Below are positions 43,974 to 56,000 of a stretch of 64,000 nucleotides of DNA, one piece after another. Made by a program: the position numbers and the translations under genes. Below the pieces are notes generated by a model. The model worked only from the letters and a program-made list of their open reading frames with translations, was not told the origin of the DNA and did not search any database. Numbering within the stretch: position 1 is the stretch's first letter; each line of letters begins with the position of its first letter. Source of the stretch: Semisulcospira habei. Lineage: Eukaryota; Mollusca; Gastropoda; Semisulcospiridae. The stretch spans positions 157,182,439-157,246,438 of the forward strand of contig BTPG01000003.1 of assembly GCA_036245525.1 (NCBI GenBank), read 5' to 3'.

Positions 43974-46696
43974 GTACTTAGCCTTGGACAGTAAGAAAAT
44001 AGGTACTCCACGTCAGGCATTGGCTCCGCATCGAACACGACCTTTTGGTTCAGTTTTCTAAAATCCACGCAAAACCTAACAGTGCCATCTTTCTTCTTCA
44101 CCAAGACGATCGGTGAGCTGTATGGGGAATTGGCTCTCTCGATTACTCCCATCTCTAGCATAGCATCCACTTCGGTTTTCACTACCTCTAGTTGAGAATG
44201 AGGTAGAGGATATTGCTTCGTTCTCACCGGCACTTCATCAGTCAAATGGATTTCACATGAGTCTAGTGTCGTCCTCAACGGATAATCTGTCAAAATATCC
44301 TTAAACTGGACAGTCAGAGCTTCTATACTAGAATGGATCTCTGGACAGTTAGGATCAAGATGGACGTCGGAGGGTCTTTCAGACGCTACCAAAGGAATGG
44401 TCGGTACTTCCTTTACCACCACGAACGCCTCTCCCCCCTCATCTTCGTCCTCCTCATCTATCACTACTGTAGCTACTGACACTCGTTCTTGGAACTTTTT
44501 CAACAGATTTGCATGGTACAGTTTATTTTTACTGCCCACCCGTACCCTGTAGTCACACTCTCCGACTCTCTCTAGAACTTCGAATGGTCCCTGCCAAGCC
44601 ATCTCCAGCTTGTTGTGTTTAACTGGAAGTAACAACAAAACCTTGTCTCCTGCATTAAAACTGCGTGGTTTGGCTCTGCGGTCAAAGTGCTGTTTCTGCT
44701 TTTTCGAAGCTAGCTTCAAATTCTGTTGCGCTAACCTGCACGTCTCTTCAATGCGATTCCGTAAATCTACTATGTACTGGCTTGCATCTCTCACCTCTTC
44801 TCCCATCTGCTCTTTCGTCCACAGATCCCGTAGAACTGACATGGGCCCCCTTACAGTCTTGCCGTACAATAACTCGAACGGCGCGAACCCCGTCGATTCC
44901 TGAGGAACCTCCCTGTACGCAAACAGCAATGAGGGAATGTATCTGTCCCAACATCGAGGTTGCTCGCTAGCTAACTTCTTCAACATGGGCACCAAGGTAC
45001 CGTTGAAACGTTCTACTAGGCCATTTGCCTGCGGATGGTAAGGGGTAGTACACTTGCCTTGGATGCACAGCAAACGGTTGACTTCAGACATCACTTGTGA
45101 AGTGAACTGGGACCCTTGGTCGGTGAGTACCTCCCTCGGAATCCCCACCCTAGACCAGATTTCTAACAATGCCTCAGCGACCCTTTCTGCTTCGATCCCC
45201 TTTAAAGGTACTGCCTCGGGGTATCGAGTGGCGTAATCGACGGTCACGAGAATGAACCGGTTTCCTCTGTCGGAAGCTGGAGCAATAGGCCCCACAATGT
45301 CTACCGCTACTCTCTGAAATGGTTCTTCTACTAGCGGAAGCTGTTGCATAGGAACCCGTGGTACTCTCCCTCTTGGTACTACTTTCTGACATTGTTCGCA
45401 TGACTCACAGTACCTGCGAACTTGAGCACACAGTCCCGGCCAATAGAAAGTACCCCAAATGCGTTCCCGGGTTCTCTTGCCTCCCAAATGCCCCCCCATC
45501 GGTGGGTCATGCGCTAAACGCATCACAGTCTCCCTCAAAGGCTTCGGGACGACTAACTGGGACGATTGGCTGCCTCCTTTGCTATAGACCCGATACAGAA
45601 TTCCCTTCCTCCTGCAAAATTCTATCAGACTCTTCCCTGACGGAATTGCTCGGCCCTCTTCGGCCAACTTCCTAGCGCGAGCTAGAGTTTCGTCCTGGTT
45701 CTGCCACTCTATCAGTTGGGCAGGAGTCACATTGAGATCGGCCTGCTTAACGACTTTAAGCGCGCTCTCTCCCCCCTTTTCCCTCTGAATCTGAGCTCGA
45801 GTTTGGACCGCTGCTGCCATAGCACACTCACTGGCATCGATGGATACGGGACTACGTTTCCCATCTGAAAAAGTCACCCAGTTTCCTAGGATTACGTCCG
45901 GTCCCATGCGCTCCATTACGATAAGTTCGATCGTCCCTCGCACAAATGGTGAATCGATTTCAACCCATGCAGTCGGATACTTATCAGACTTAGTATGGTC
46001 GACGGGGTTGACGTCGATGAACCGACCTGTAAAATCCCTGGGTTCTATCCACTTGGCGGCGATCGCACCCATGTCTGCGCCGGTATCACGCATGATACGA
46101 ACTTCCTCTCCCTTGGCTAATCCCTTACTCCACGGGTCGTAGGGCCGGATCGTCCTCATCCCTACGGTCACAGGCTCTGTCATTACGGCTACTGTCTCAG
46201 GGGCAATGGTGACTTGGTTAACTGACACCTTACTCTGACAGTTCCTTGCTACATGCCCTGGTTTGTTACACTTGAAACACAGCCGTTCCCCAGTCCCCCT
46301 GCCTGAACTAGCTGGATCTGCCCTATGTTCTGCTTTGGCCTCAGGGGGTTTATTCGACCCTTTGTCCTTCTTGAACGGCGGACGAATCGGCCCCCCACCC
46401 AATGGACGCGAGACTGCCCGTTTGGTGTCGATATGGAGCTGCGCTAGCTCCGCGGCCTCTTCACCATTCCTAGGACGTTTTTCCCTAACGAACATTTCAA
46501 GGTCTGCATTCATAATAGCATAAAGTTGCTCAGACAAAAACACGTCTAGCACTTGTTCTACGTCCTCTATGCTCTTATGGGCTAAAGTGAACCAACGCTT
46601 GACTGAGGTCTTTAACCTAACGAACAACTGAGAAAAACGTTTCGGGACCTTCCTTTCTGGCTTCGCGAAACTGGCGTCTGTAATATTCAGCGTCAC
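43970..46696 (-). CDS. Body 2 Gag C-terminus, protease, integrase and RT N-terminal part
   Basis: The 908-codon product is identical in sequence to that of body 1 (37196-39922), with the same domain order (CCHC, DTGAD protease, H2C2/DDE integrase, GPF/Y module, RT start) and the same terminal frame break. The lack of amino-acid differences argues for a recent duplication. Confidence 0.9.
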   Translation of the reverse strand: MTLNITDASFAKPERKVPKRFSQLFVRLKTSVKRWFTLAHKSIEDVEQVLDVFLSEQLYAIMNADLEMFVREKRPRNGEEAAELAQLHIDTKRAVSRPLGGGPIRPPFKKDKGSNKPPEAKAEHRADPASSGRGTGERLCFKCNKPGHVARNCQSKVSVNQVTIAPETVAVMTEPVTVGMRTIRPYDPWSKGLAKGEEVRIMRDTGADMGAIAAKWIEPRDFTGRFIDVNPVDHTKSDKYPTAWVEIDSPFVRGTIELIVMERMGPDVILGNWVTFSDGKRSPVSIDASECAMAAAVQTRAQIQREKGGESALKVVKQADLNVTPAQLIEWQNQDETLARARKLAEEGRAIPSGKSLIEFCRRKGILYRVYSKGGSQSSQLVVPKPLRETVMRLAHDPPMGGHLGGKRTRERIWGTFYWPGLCAQVRRYCESCEQCQKVVPRGRVPRVPMQQLPLVEEPFQRVAVDIVGPIAPASDRGNRFILVTVDYATRYPEAVPLKGIEAERVAEALLEIWSRVGIPREVLTDQGSQFTSQVMSEVNRLLCIQGKCTTPYHPQANGLVERFNGTLVPMLKKLASEQPRCWDRYIPSLLFAYREVPQESTGFAPFELLYGKTVRGPMSVLRDLWTKEQMGEEVRDASQYIVDLRNRIEETCRLAQQNLKLASKKQKQHFDRRAKPRSFNAGDKVLLLLPVKHNKLEMAWQGPFEVLERVGECDYRVRVGSKNKLYHANLLKKFQERVSVATVVIDEEDEDEGGEAFVVVKEVPTIPLVASERPSDVHLDPNCPEIHSSIEALTVQFKDILTDYPLRTTLDSCEIHLTDEVPVRTKQYPLPHSQLEVVKTEVDAMLEMGVIERANSPYSSPIVLVKKKDGTVRFCVDFRKLNQKVVFDAEPMPDVEYLFSYCPRLST

Positions 46697-47549
46697 GCCT
46701 AAATCTTCTCAGTAAGGTCTCCCTCACCACCTCAAAATCTTTCCCTTGCTCTACTGTCAGCCTAAGGTATGCATCACGGGCCTCCCCCTGCAATAGAGGT
46801 GCTAACCTGATCCCCCATACCTCTTTCGGCCACCCCTGGGTTTCGGCTACTCTCTCAAAGAGCTGAAGGTAAGATTCCACATCTTCCTTATCCTCTAACG
46901 GACGCATCTTGAGCGAGTAATGCTGACCAGACTCCGTAACTGACTTCTTTTCCGATGCTGCTAACTGTAATTTGAGCCGCGTCTCGGCCGCGACAAGCTC
47001 TTCTTTCCGTGCTAGTTCCGCGGCAGCTAGCTTACGTTCGGTCAATGCTAAGTCATCCCTCCTAGCCTGCTCGGCCGCGACGAGCTCTTCTTTCCGTGCT
47101 TGTTCCGCGGCAGCTAGCTTACGTTCGGTCAATGCTAAGTCATCCTGCCTAGCCTGCTCAGCCGCCTCACGGTCCATCTGGAGCCGTCTCTCTGCCGCCT
47201 TATGCTCTAGGTCACGTTCCCGTTTTTCTTCCTCTCTCCTAACTTCGGACAGGATGAACTGGGTTAGGGCTCCCCCACTAAGTCCTAGGCCCTCTCCTAT
47301 CACTTTATACTGCTCATATGGGTTTACTATCACCCCTAACCCCTCTTTACCTCCCTGATCCCTACTGGGTGTCAGTCCTGCTGCAGTGAGAGTACGGGTA
47401 AGGGTACTCACCACCGTTTCCTTCCGAGAAGGAGTGGCCAAAGTGGCTCCTCTCTCTCCTGGACCCTCATCCCCTGCACCACCACCCTCGGACTCAGGGT
47501 CGTGCCCCGACGTGGCACGGGTGGCCCTGGTCTCCCATTTAGGGGGCAT
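46617..47549 (-). CDS. Body 2 Gag N-terminal part
   Basis: Identical in translation to 39843-40775, including the 29-residue coiled-coil repeat and the stop after the run of five T. Start at the Met at 47549 for the same reason as in body 1. Confidence 0.85.
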   Translation of the reverse strand: MPPKWETRATRATSGHDPESEGGGAGDEGPGERGATLATPSRKETVVSTLTRTLTAAGLTPSRDQGGKEGLGVIVNPYEQYKVIGEGLGLSGGALTQFILSEVRREEEKRERDLEHKAAERRLQMDREAAEQARQDDLALTERKLAAAEQARKEELVAAEQARRDDLALTERKLAAAELARKEELVAAETRLKLQLAASEKKSVTESGQHYSLKMRPLEDKEDVESYLQLFERVAETQGWPKEVWGIRLAPLLQGEARDAYLRLTVEQGKDFEVVRETLLRRFRRDAEYYRRQFREARKEGPETFFSVVR

Positions 47550-47885
47550 CCTGATGTGGGTGTCCCGGAGGCAGCGACGACAACTGCTCCCCAGCAGGAC
47601 CCCTGACAAAGAAAAAATAAAACAAATAAACACACAGAATACAAACAACGAATAAGGGCTAGACAGTGACAAGAGCCGAAGGGTCCTCACCACTCGGTAC
47701 CTGAGTAATGAGAGGCAACCACTCATGCCACCCCCCGTTTATGCGCACTGCACTCTCTGGCCGTGGCCCCTGGCGCAATACGCCCCCACTCCCGCCAACC
47801 GCCCGCTAAATCTTACTCGTACCACAACACGAACAAACGGTCACTGGCGCACAATACCCTAATCTATTACCTCCCCCTAATCCTT

Positions 47886-47903
47886 ATCCCACCGCTGCCA
47901 CCA
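47886..47903 (-). other. Primer-binding site, tRNA-Leu type, body 2
   Basis: Same 18-nt match and 4-nt spacing to the LTR as in body 1. Confidence 0.8.
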
Positions 47904-47907
47904 AATA

Positions 47908-49658
47908 TGTCACGACACGCCTGACGGAGTCAGGGCGCCGTGGACAATATGAGTGCTGACACTCGAGAAAACCCACCCACTCTAAATAAATCACACAACG
48001 CCAGTGATAAACAACAAACAAATCCTTTATTACCCACTCTTACTCTAACCCCCACCCCAACCCACTAACGCCCCACACATTCACACATACCCACGCATGC
48101 ACTCATAACGTATTAACACTGAAAAAAGATTAACAGATAACAATGACTAACAAGTGAAAATGACTAACAGGTGAAAATGACTAACATGTGAAAAATGACT
48201 AACAGACGAAAATGACTAACGTGTGAAAATGACTAACAGACGAAAATCGGCAATGGCTATACAAGTGAAAATGGCCAACGGCTATACAAGGCGGGTAACT
48301 TTGTCTCTGTACAGTGTCCTCTGTCCCACACTAGACAGGGTGGCTCGTAACGTAAGAGTACTACCCCTACACCGCAGAGCACCGTAGCCGCGATTGCCCA
48401 CGCACGCCTGTGACCGACGCGCAGAACGTAGAATCAGCCTGCTGTAGCCCAACGTACTTGTCCAACAGGACCGGCTAGCGAAGGCGTTCCGACTCCCGAT
48501 GATGCGTCACCGTTGGTCATGGAAGATGAAGAGATCGAAGGACGAAATCTTCGAAGCCAGTGCACTGGAAAAGGGCGCATTGTCAGTCAAAGTGCCAACA
48601 CAGTTAATTCTGGCCTATTTGACACGCACCTACTCACAAACCACGTGAGTTGTGTCTCGTCTCACCCTAATACCCGCCTTGGCCATATTAAATATACAAT
48701 CATGGATATGAAAGCTTCCTATGTACATTCAACATTCACCAGGTCTGCACAATTCCATTACACTAACATTAAGCTAGCACAACCACTTGTATAATAACAT
48801 TGCCACTGCTAAAACCAACATTATCAAAATATCCACATGTACATACAACGATATCAAATAATCACCAGCAACCACCCCACGTGACAATCTTATTACATTA
48901 CATCTAGGACTTAATACAAATATATTTGAAAGGATACCCACTTTAATTCATTTTACAACATGGCCCTTTAAATATACTCACTCGGCGACAGCCGAACATA
49001 AACAACTAAATCCGACACCCATCACATTACAACCCAACCTAAAAAACATGGTTAAAGACTCGATTAAAACGTCACTAAAAAACTAGACGAACATACACTT
49101 CCGAACCTATGTACACATTCAAACACCCGAGAGCACAGCAGCTAACTGAGGAAAATGGCATGAATTTACCTGTCACTGGTGAGTCCTCCGGCAGGACGAG
49201 ACAAACAAGACGAAGACGAACCGGAGGGGTCTTCTGTTGAGTAGCAGCCGTGGTCGCAAGTCTCTCGGGACACCCACACCCAGGAACACTGGCCGTGGTC
49301 TTGCAGGGAGGGTAATACAACCCTCACACAGCTTGTCAAGGGCTCCAAACGAGGCCGCACCCTGACCCAGACTCTCGCTGCGCTAGCTAACTCGACTGAC
49401 TGACTGTAATATCCCTCTGCTACCTCGCAGGTTAACTTTACCCTGAACACTGTTCGGTTAAAGCTACTTGACGAAAGCGTGCAACCGCTGTAATCGCTCA
49501 CCGCTAAGCTTGCTGCACGGGCTTTACGATTACGCTCACACTACATTTATTAACTTCCCTAAACTAAGGCTATTTACAGAAGTCGGCGACCTACATTTAT
49601 TAACAAGAAAACGACTTGGCGAAAAAATGAAACAACATGTCACATCCGTTACGTGACA
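47908..49658 (-). repeat. LTR 3 (5' LTR of body 2)
   Basis: 1751 bp, ends ttacgtgaca at 49658, followed directly by the duplicated target ctctg (49659-49663) and the resumed old LINE. Confidence 0.9.
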
Positions 49659-52600
49659 CTCTGTCCAGGTCCACTCCGGCTGCCTGCAGATGAGGTTGGA
49701 CACGGAAGGAAAGTGGATGGACAGCTCCCAGATGGGTATCTTAAATCTCTGCAAACGGCGGTTTAAAAACACAATCATAGGCAGGATTGTCTGGATGGGC
49801 CTTCAGTTTCAGAACGTAGCTGAGCATGAGGCGGACGCGGCAGAGCTTGAGAGAAGGCTCCCCTGCCTCGGCATACAGACTAGGAACTGGAGACGTCCAG
49901 AAGGCCCCCAGACATATCCGCAGACCTTGATGGTGAATTGTGTTCAGACACTGTAGAACAGACTTGGAAGCCGAGCAATATACCACAGAGCCTTAATCCA
50001 GTTTGGACCGAACAAGGGCCCGGTACAGTCGAAGTAAGACAGTGCGGTCTGCACCCCAGTCAGTATGACCAACGACACGAAGAACGTCGAGGGCCTTCAG
50101 ACAAGAGGTTCTAAGGTAATTTATATGGTTGCAGAAGGTCAGTCTTTTGTCAAAGATGACCCCCAGAAACTTTGCCTCCTCGGCCACCTTAATGGGCACT
50201 CCAGCAATGCTCAGGCTAGGTTCTGAAAAAAACTTTGTCTGGTTAGTAAAATGCACACAGACTGTCTTGGAGGGTGAGAACTTGAATCCATTGAGAGACA
50301 CCACCCCTGGATGCAATCAACGCACAGTTGCAAGCGCCTCTCAAGGGACGCAAGTCCTCGACCTCGTGCGCACAAAGCAAAGTTGTCCACAAACAAAGAG
50401 CATTCAGAATCATCCTTGATGGCCTTTACAATGTTATTAATTTTAATACTAAAAAAAACAGGAGATAGAATGCTGCCCTGCAGAATACCCATCTCCTGTT
50501 CAAAGGAGTCGGAGAGGGTGGAGCCCACACGGACATGGAACGACCGGTTAGACAAATAATTGTGAATAAAAACAGGCAGGTGCCCTTTAAAACCCATGTC
50601 CAACAAGTCTGACATTATACCATACTTCCAGGTAGTATCATATGCCTTCTCAAGATTGAGGAAAATTGCATAGACATGCTGCTTGTTGACAAAAGCATCT
50701 TGGATAAACAACTCAAAGCGGACTAGATGGTCAGTTGTACTATGGAAGCGCCGGAAACCGCACTGGAGGTCTGTGATGAGACCCTGTGACTCAAGATGAC
50801 ACACCAGGCGGGCGTTGACCAGGCGTTCCACAGTTTAACATAAACATGACGTCACAGCGATTGGCCGGTAGTTGCCCGGGTCGGAAGGATCCTTACCCAG
50901 CTTGGGGATCGGCACTTGTAACCACAGCCTGGCGCCAAGACGGTGGAAAATGGCCAGTTATCCAGATATGGTTAAAGACCTTGAGAAGTACAAGGTGTGA
51001 CGTCTCAAGCAGATGTGTTAGGAGTTGATAGTGGACAATATCTAGGCCAGCAGCAGAGTCATTACATTTCTGCAAGGCTCGCTGCAATTTTGATAATGTA
51101 AAAGGGTATTATAGTCTTCTGAGTTATTATCCAATTTAAAATCACAAATACATGACTCTCACTTCTCCTTCTCTCTCTGGAAGGAGGGTGAATAATGCTC
51201 TGTTGAAGAATTATGGGCAATGGTGGAGGCAAGCAAATTGGCCACAGCTTTTTTATCTGTGACCAAGCTGGCACCATCTCTAAGATGGCCGACAGAAGCC
51301 AAGCCACCCCTGCCCCTAATTCTTCAAACAGCCTTCCAGACTTTCTGGGACAGAGTCCTAAAAGTTAAAGATGAGACGAAACGTCTCCAGGAAGCACGGC
51401 ATTCATGTTTAAAAATGTAATGGACCTTCGCCCTCTGTCTTTTAAAGGTTAAAATATTCACTTGCGATGGATTACGAAAAGCATGTGGCTGAGCAGATTT
51501 CCGCGGTTTTTTTTAGCCTTGCGGCACTCTGTTCAACCATGGTACTCTCAGCTTCCGAAGGACTGATGTGGAAATTTTAGGGATGTAATAGAAGTAAAAC
51601 AAGAAACAGGTTCTTCAGCTGGCATGACCACCCCCTCTGTAATACGAGACTGACAGAGGGAGGCAAACAGAGGCCAGTTAGCCTTCGTGAAATTCCAGCG
51701 CCCCACTAGTGGATCCTCCTCACAGGACTGCTGGGAAGTGGTCACTACCACACAGGTCGTCGTGAACCTTCCAGTCAGTCCAGCATGAAAGAAGGATCAC
51801 ACACAGTGAGGTCTAGAACAGAACTAGATCCTGAACCTGAGTTAGAGTAGGTAGGTGAGCCATCGTTAAAGACAAATAAGATGAGAAAAAACATCTTCTA
51901 ACATCTTATCTCTGCCATCATAGTGGTCACTACTACCCCACAGGTGAGCATGACCGTTAAAATCTCCCATGAGAATAAAGGAAGGGGGCAGCTGATCTAC
52001 TAAGTTAAAAATATCATTACTACAGAGTCGCAGGGATGGTGACAGGAAAACACTGCATATGGTTAAGGTCTTCTGAAAGGTAACCCGAGCTACGACAGTT
52101 TGAAGACAGGTGTCGATGCTAAAGGGGCTACATAAAATTTGGCTGCTAATGAGAAGAGCCACTCCACCCGAGAGCCTCTCCAAATCAGAGCCTTTATTGA
52201 TAGTGTTAAAACCATTAAAAGAGACAGGGTCAGAGGTCTTCAGGTAAGTCTAAAGAAAGAGATATTACTGAGGGGTTATGGGACTTGACTAAAAGACGTA
52301 ATTCCTCAAAGTTCGCGTGAAAACCACGACAATTCCACTGAAGAAGACATGATTATGTCTTATGTGGTTGAGAAGAGTTTCTTCCCCCCTTTTCCTTTGC
52401 TTTGGAAGGAGTCGAAGAAACATAGGGGGGGGCCGGCTGCCAGGCCTCCTCTGGTTATTCGGAGATGAGGAGAGTGGCGCTGCCGCAACACCAGCTACAA
52501 CAACTTCCACTCCCTCCATCTGCTCCTCCAATGCTGCATATTTGTTTTGAAGGGGGACATCAGTGTCCCCCTTCTGGGCCCGTGTGCACAGCGGCCCCGT

Positions 52601-52672
52601 AGCTTTCTTAGACTTCTGGTTCTGGGCAGCGTTCCTGCCGCTAGAGTTAGCGGCCTTGGAATGCTGACCAGA
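49659..52672 (-). mobile_element. Old LINE, piece 2: most of ORF2 and the ORF1 C-terminus
   Basis: Resumes exactly where piece 1 stopped (ctctg then tccaggtccactccggc). ORF2 fragments include RT (50211-50831: VNARLVCHLESQGLITDLQC, LFVDNFALCARG, where the catalytic Asp pair reads VDN), part of the thumb (49993-50316) and endonuclease (51866-52183: FILMGDFNGHAHLWGS). Frameshifts, deletions and an Asp-to-Asn change mark it as long inactive. It ends in ORF1 with tgctgaccaga (52662-52672), the target duplicated by the young LINE. Confidence 0.87.
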
Positions 52673-53007
52673 TTAGTTAGTTATTTGGATTTAACGCCGA
52701 GCAGGCGACTAAGGCCATCTCACGGCGGGATGGGTAAAAATCTGGTCAGCCAGACTAAAAGCAAGGTCTTAAGACAAGATGTAAATATAGATTAAAAATC
52801 TCAGGCTAAAATGTCGCACATGTCTTTAAAAGAAATGTCTACAGACTCTCAAAAAGGGCAAATAAAAAAGATTCACATAGTCTATGAATGCTCAAATCTT
52901 GTTAAAAATATTGCATGCTCGCAAGAAATTGAAGATTTTGTCCGGGGGAACATCCCGGAACAAAACCTTCAAGGAGTCTGCTGTAAAGTGTTTATATCTG
53001 GTGTCAA

Positions 53008-56000
53008 TTAGGTCAGCACAATACACCAAAAAGTGTCGAACAGAAAACTGCTCATCACAGGCAAAACACCATGACGCTCATCCTGTTTAAGTAAGTAAGA
53101 ATGCGTAACATACGTGTGCCCGATGTGGAGCCGAGCAAGGACAGTCTCCTCACGGCGGCTGCCGCAGCGGAAAGGTAGACTGTCAGACAACTTAGGAAGA
53201 GCTTCATGAAGCTTGTTCCCTTCCTCTTTGTCCCACTCGGACTGCCACTCGCGGTCTATGTACGCACTAATCACAGGTTTAAAATCACTATAGACAGTCT
53301 GTGTGTCAGGGACAGGGTCACTGCGGGCACTGTTGGCAGCAGAATCTGTGATTCTGTTGCCTTCGATGCCCACATGGCCTGGGACCCAAATAAAAATGAT
53401 GTCATAATATTCCTTCATCAAGTCTGCGTAAAGCTCTCTAATCTGCACCAGCAGTGGATGGTCTGTTCCCGCGCCCTGAAGGGCCTGCAGGGCAGAAAGA
53501 GAGTCAGACAGAATCAGGAAGTTCCTTTCCCGAGACTGATAGGCATGTTTGAGTGCCAGCAGAATTGCCTGCAGTTCTGCACTAAATACAGAGGAATGGT
53601 CAGGGAGACGGAGCTTAAATGGGCGTTTAGGATGGCGAGAGGACACTGCAGCCACAGCCACCCTCCCATCCTCAGACTTGGACCCATCCGTATAAAGACG
53701 ACAATAGCCAGGAAAAATTGAAAAGAGTTCATTGAGGCTCTGTTGGTATATGGCTGGTGGAGTACAATCCTTCTTGTGGGCGGTCAAGTCCAGCAAGATG
53801 TCAGGAACTGGTAGTAGCCAGGGTGGAGTGACGTGTTGCAGAGATTCCGAAACTTTGTCCAGGTCCACTCCGGCCGCCTGCAGATGAGGTCGGACACGGA
53901 AGGAAAGTGGACGGACAGTTCCCGGATGGGCATCGTAAATCTCTGCAAACGACGGGTTAAAAACACAATCATAGGCAGGATTGTCTGGATGGGCCTTCAG
54001 CTTCAGAACGTAGCTGAGCATGAGGCGGATGCGGCGGAGCCCGAGAGAAGGCTCCCCTGCCTCTGCATACAGACTAGGAACTGGACATGTCCTGAAGGCT
54101 CCCAGACATATGCGCAGACCTTGATGGTGAATTGTGTTCAGACGCTGTAGAACAGACTTTGAAGCCGAGCCATATACCACAGAGCCGTAATCCAGTTTGG
54201 ACCGAACAAGGGCCCGGTACAGTCGAAGTAAGACAATGCGGTCTGCACCCCAGTCAGTACGACCAACGACACGAAGAATGTCGAGGGCCTTCTGACAAGA
54301 GGTTCTAAGGTAGGTAACATGGTTGCAGAAGGTCAATCTTTTGTCAAAGATGACCCCCAGAAACGTTGCCTCTTCGGCCACCGGAATTGGCACTCCAGCA
54401 ATGCTCAGGGTAGGTTTTGGAAAAAATTTCGTCTGGTTAGTAAAATGCACACAGATTGTCTTGGAGGGCGAGAACCTGAATCCGTTGAGAGACACCCACC
54501 CCTGGATGCGATCAACGCACAGCTGCAAGCGCCTCTCAAGGGACGCAAGTCCTCGACCTCGTGCACACAAAGCAAAGTCGTCCACAAACAAAGAGCATTC
54601 AGAATCATCCTTGACGGCCTTTACAATGTTATTTATTTTAATGCTAAATAAAACAGGAGATAGAATGCTGCCCTGCTGGACACCCATCTCCTGTTCAAAG
54701 GAGTTGGAGAGGGTGGAGCCCACACGGACATGGAACGACCTGTTAGACAAAAAATTGTGAATAAAAACAGGCAGGTGCCCTTTAAAACCCATGTCCGACA
54801 AATCAGACATTATACCATACTTCCAGGTAGTGTCATATGCCTTTTCAAGATCAAAGAAAATTGCATAGACATGCTGCTTGTTGACAAAAGCATCTTGAAT
54901 AAAAGACTCAAAGCGAACTAGATGGTCAGTTGTACTACGGAAGCGCCGGAAACCGCACTGGAGGTCTGTGATGAGACCACGTGACTCAAGATGCCACACC
55001 AGTCGGGCGTTGACCAAGCGTTCCATAGTCTTACATAAACATGATGTCAAAGCTATTGGCCGGTAGTTGCCCGGGTCGGAAGGATCCTTACCCGGCTTGG
55101 GGATTGGCACAACCACAGCCTGGCGCCAAGATGGCGGAAAACGACCAGTTATCCAGATATGGTTAAAGGCCTTGAGAAGTACAAGGAGTGAATCCTCAGG
55201 CAGATGAGTTAGGAGCTGATAATGGATGGTATCTAATCCAGCAGCAGAGTCAGTACATTTCTGCATGGCTTGCTGCAATTCTGAAAACTTAAAGGGGGCA
55301 TTATAGTCTTCCGAGTTATCTGATATAAAATCACAAGCACAAGATTCTCGCTTCTCCTTCTCTCTCTGGAAGAAAGGTGAATAATGCTCTGTTGAAGAAG
55401 TATGGTCAATGGTGGAGGCAAGCAAATTGGCCACAGCCTTTTTATCTGTGACCAAACTGGCACCATCTCTAAGATGGCCGACAGAAGCCGAGCCACCCCT
55501 GCCCCTAATTCTTCGAACAGCCTTCCAGACGTTTTGGGACGGAGTCCTAGAAGATAAAGATGAGACGAAGCGTCTCCAGGAAGCATGGCGTTCGCGTTTA
55601 AAAATGTAACGGGCTTTCGCCCGCTGTCTTTTAAACGTTAAAATATTTGCTTGCGACAGATTACAAAAAGCACGTCGCTGAGCAGATTTGCGTATTTTTG
55701 GGGCCTTGCGGCACTCTTCATTGAACCATGGTACTCTCGGCTTCTGAGGGACTGATGTAGAAGTTCTAGGGATGGTTTCACCTGCTACGTCCAACAAAAT
55801 CAAAGTAAAACAAGAAACAGGTTCTTTAGCTGACATGACCACCTCCTCTGTAAGACGAGACTGACAGAGGGAGGCGAACAGAGGCCAGTTAGCTTTCTTG
55901 AGATTCCAGCGCCCCACCGGCGAATCCTCCTCACAGCTAACCGATGACAGAACTACTGGGAAGTGGTCACTACCACACAGGTCATCGTGAACCTTCCAGT

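Larger units (their letters stand above)
34370..49658 (-). mobile_element. Gmr1-like Ty3/gypsy retrotransposon, tandem pair sharing the middle LTR
   Basis: Structure LTR-body-LTR-body-LTR, all minus strand, with a single 5-bp target duplication ctctg (34365-34369 and 49659-49663) around the whole. Bodies are 5015 and 5023 bp and differ mainly by an 8-bp tandem duplication. LTRs are 1749-1751 bp and nearly identical, indicating a recent insertion and a later LTR-LTR recombination. Protease, integrase, RT, RNase H lie in that order, which is the Gmr1-like and not the usual gypsy order. Each body has a tRNA-Leu-type primer site and a polypurine tract. Confidence 0.88.
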
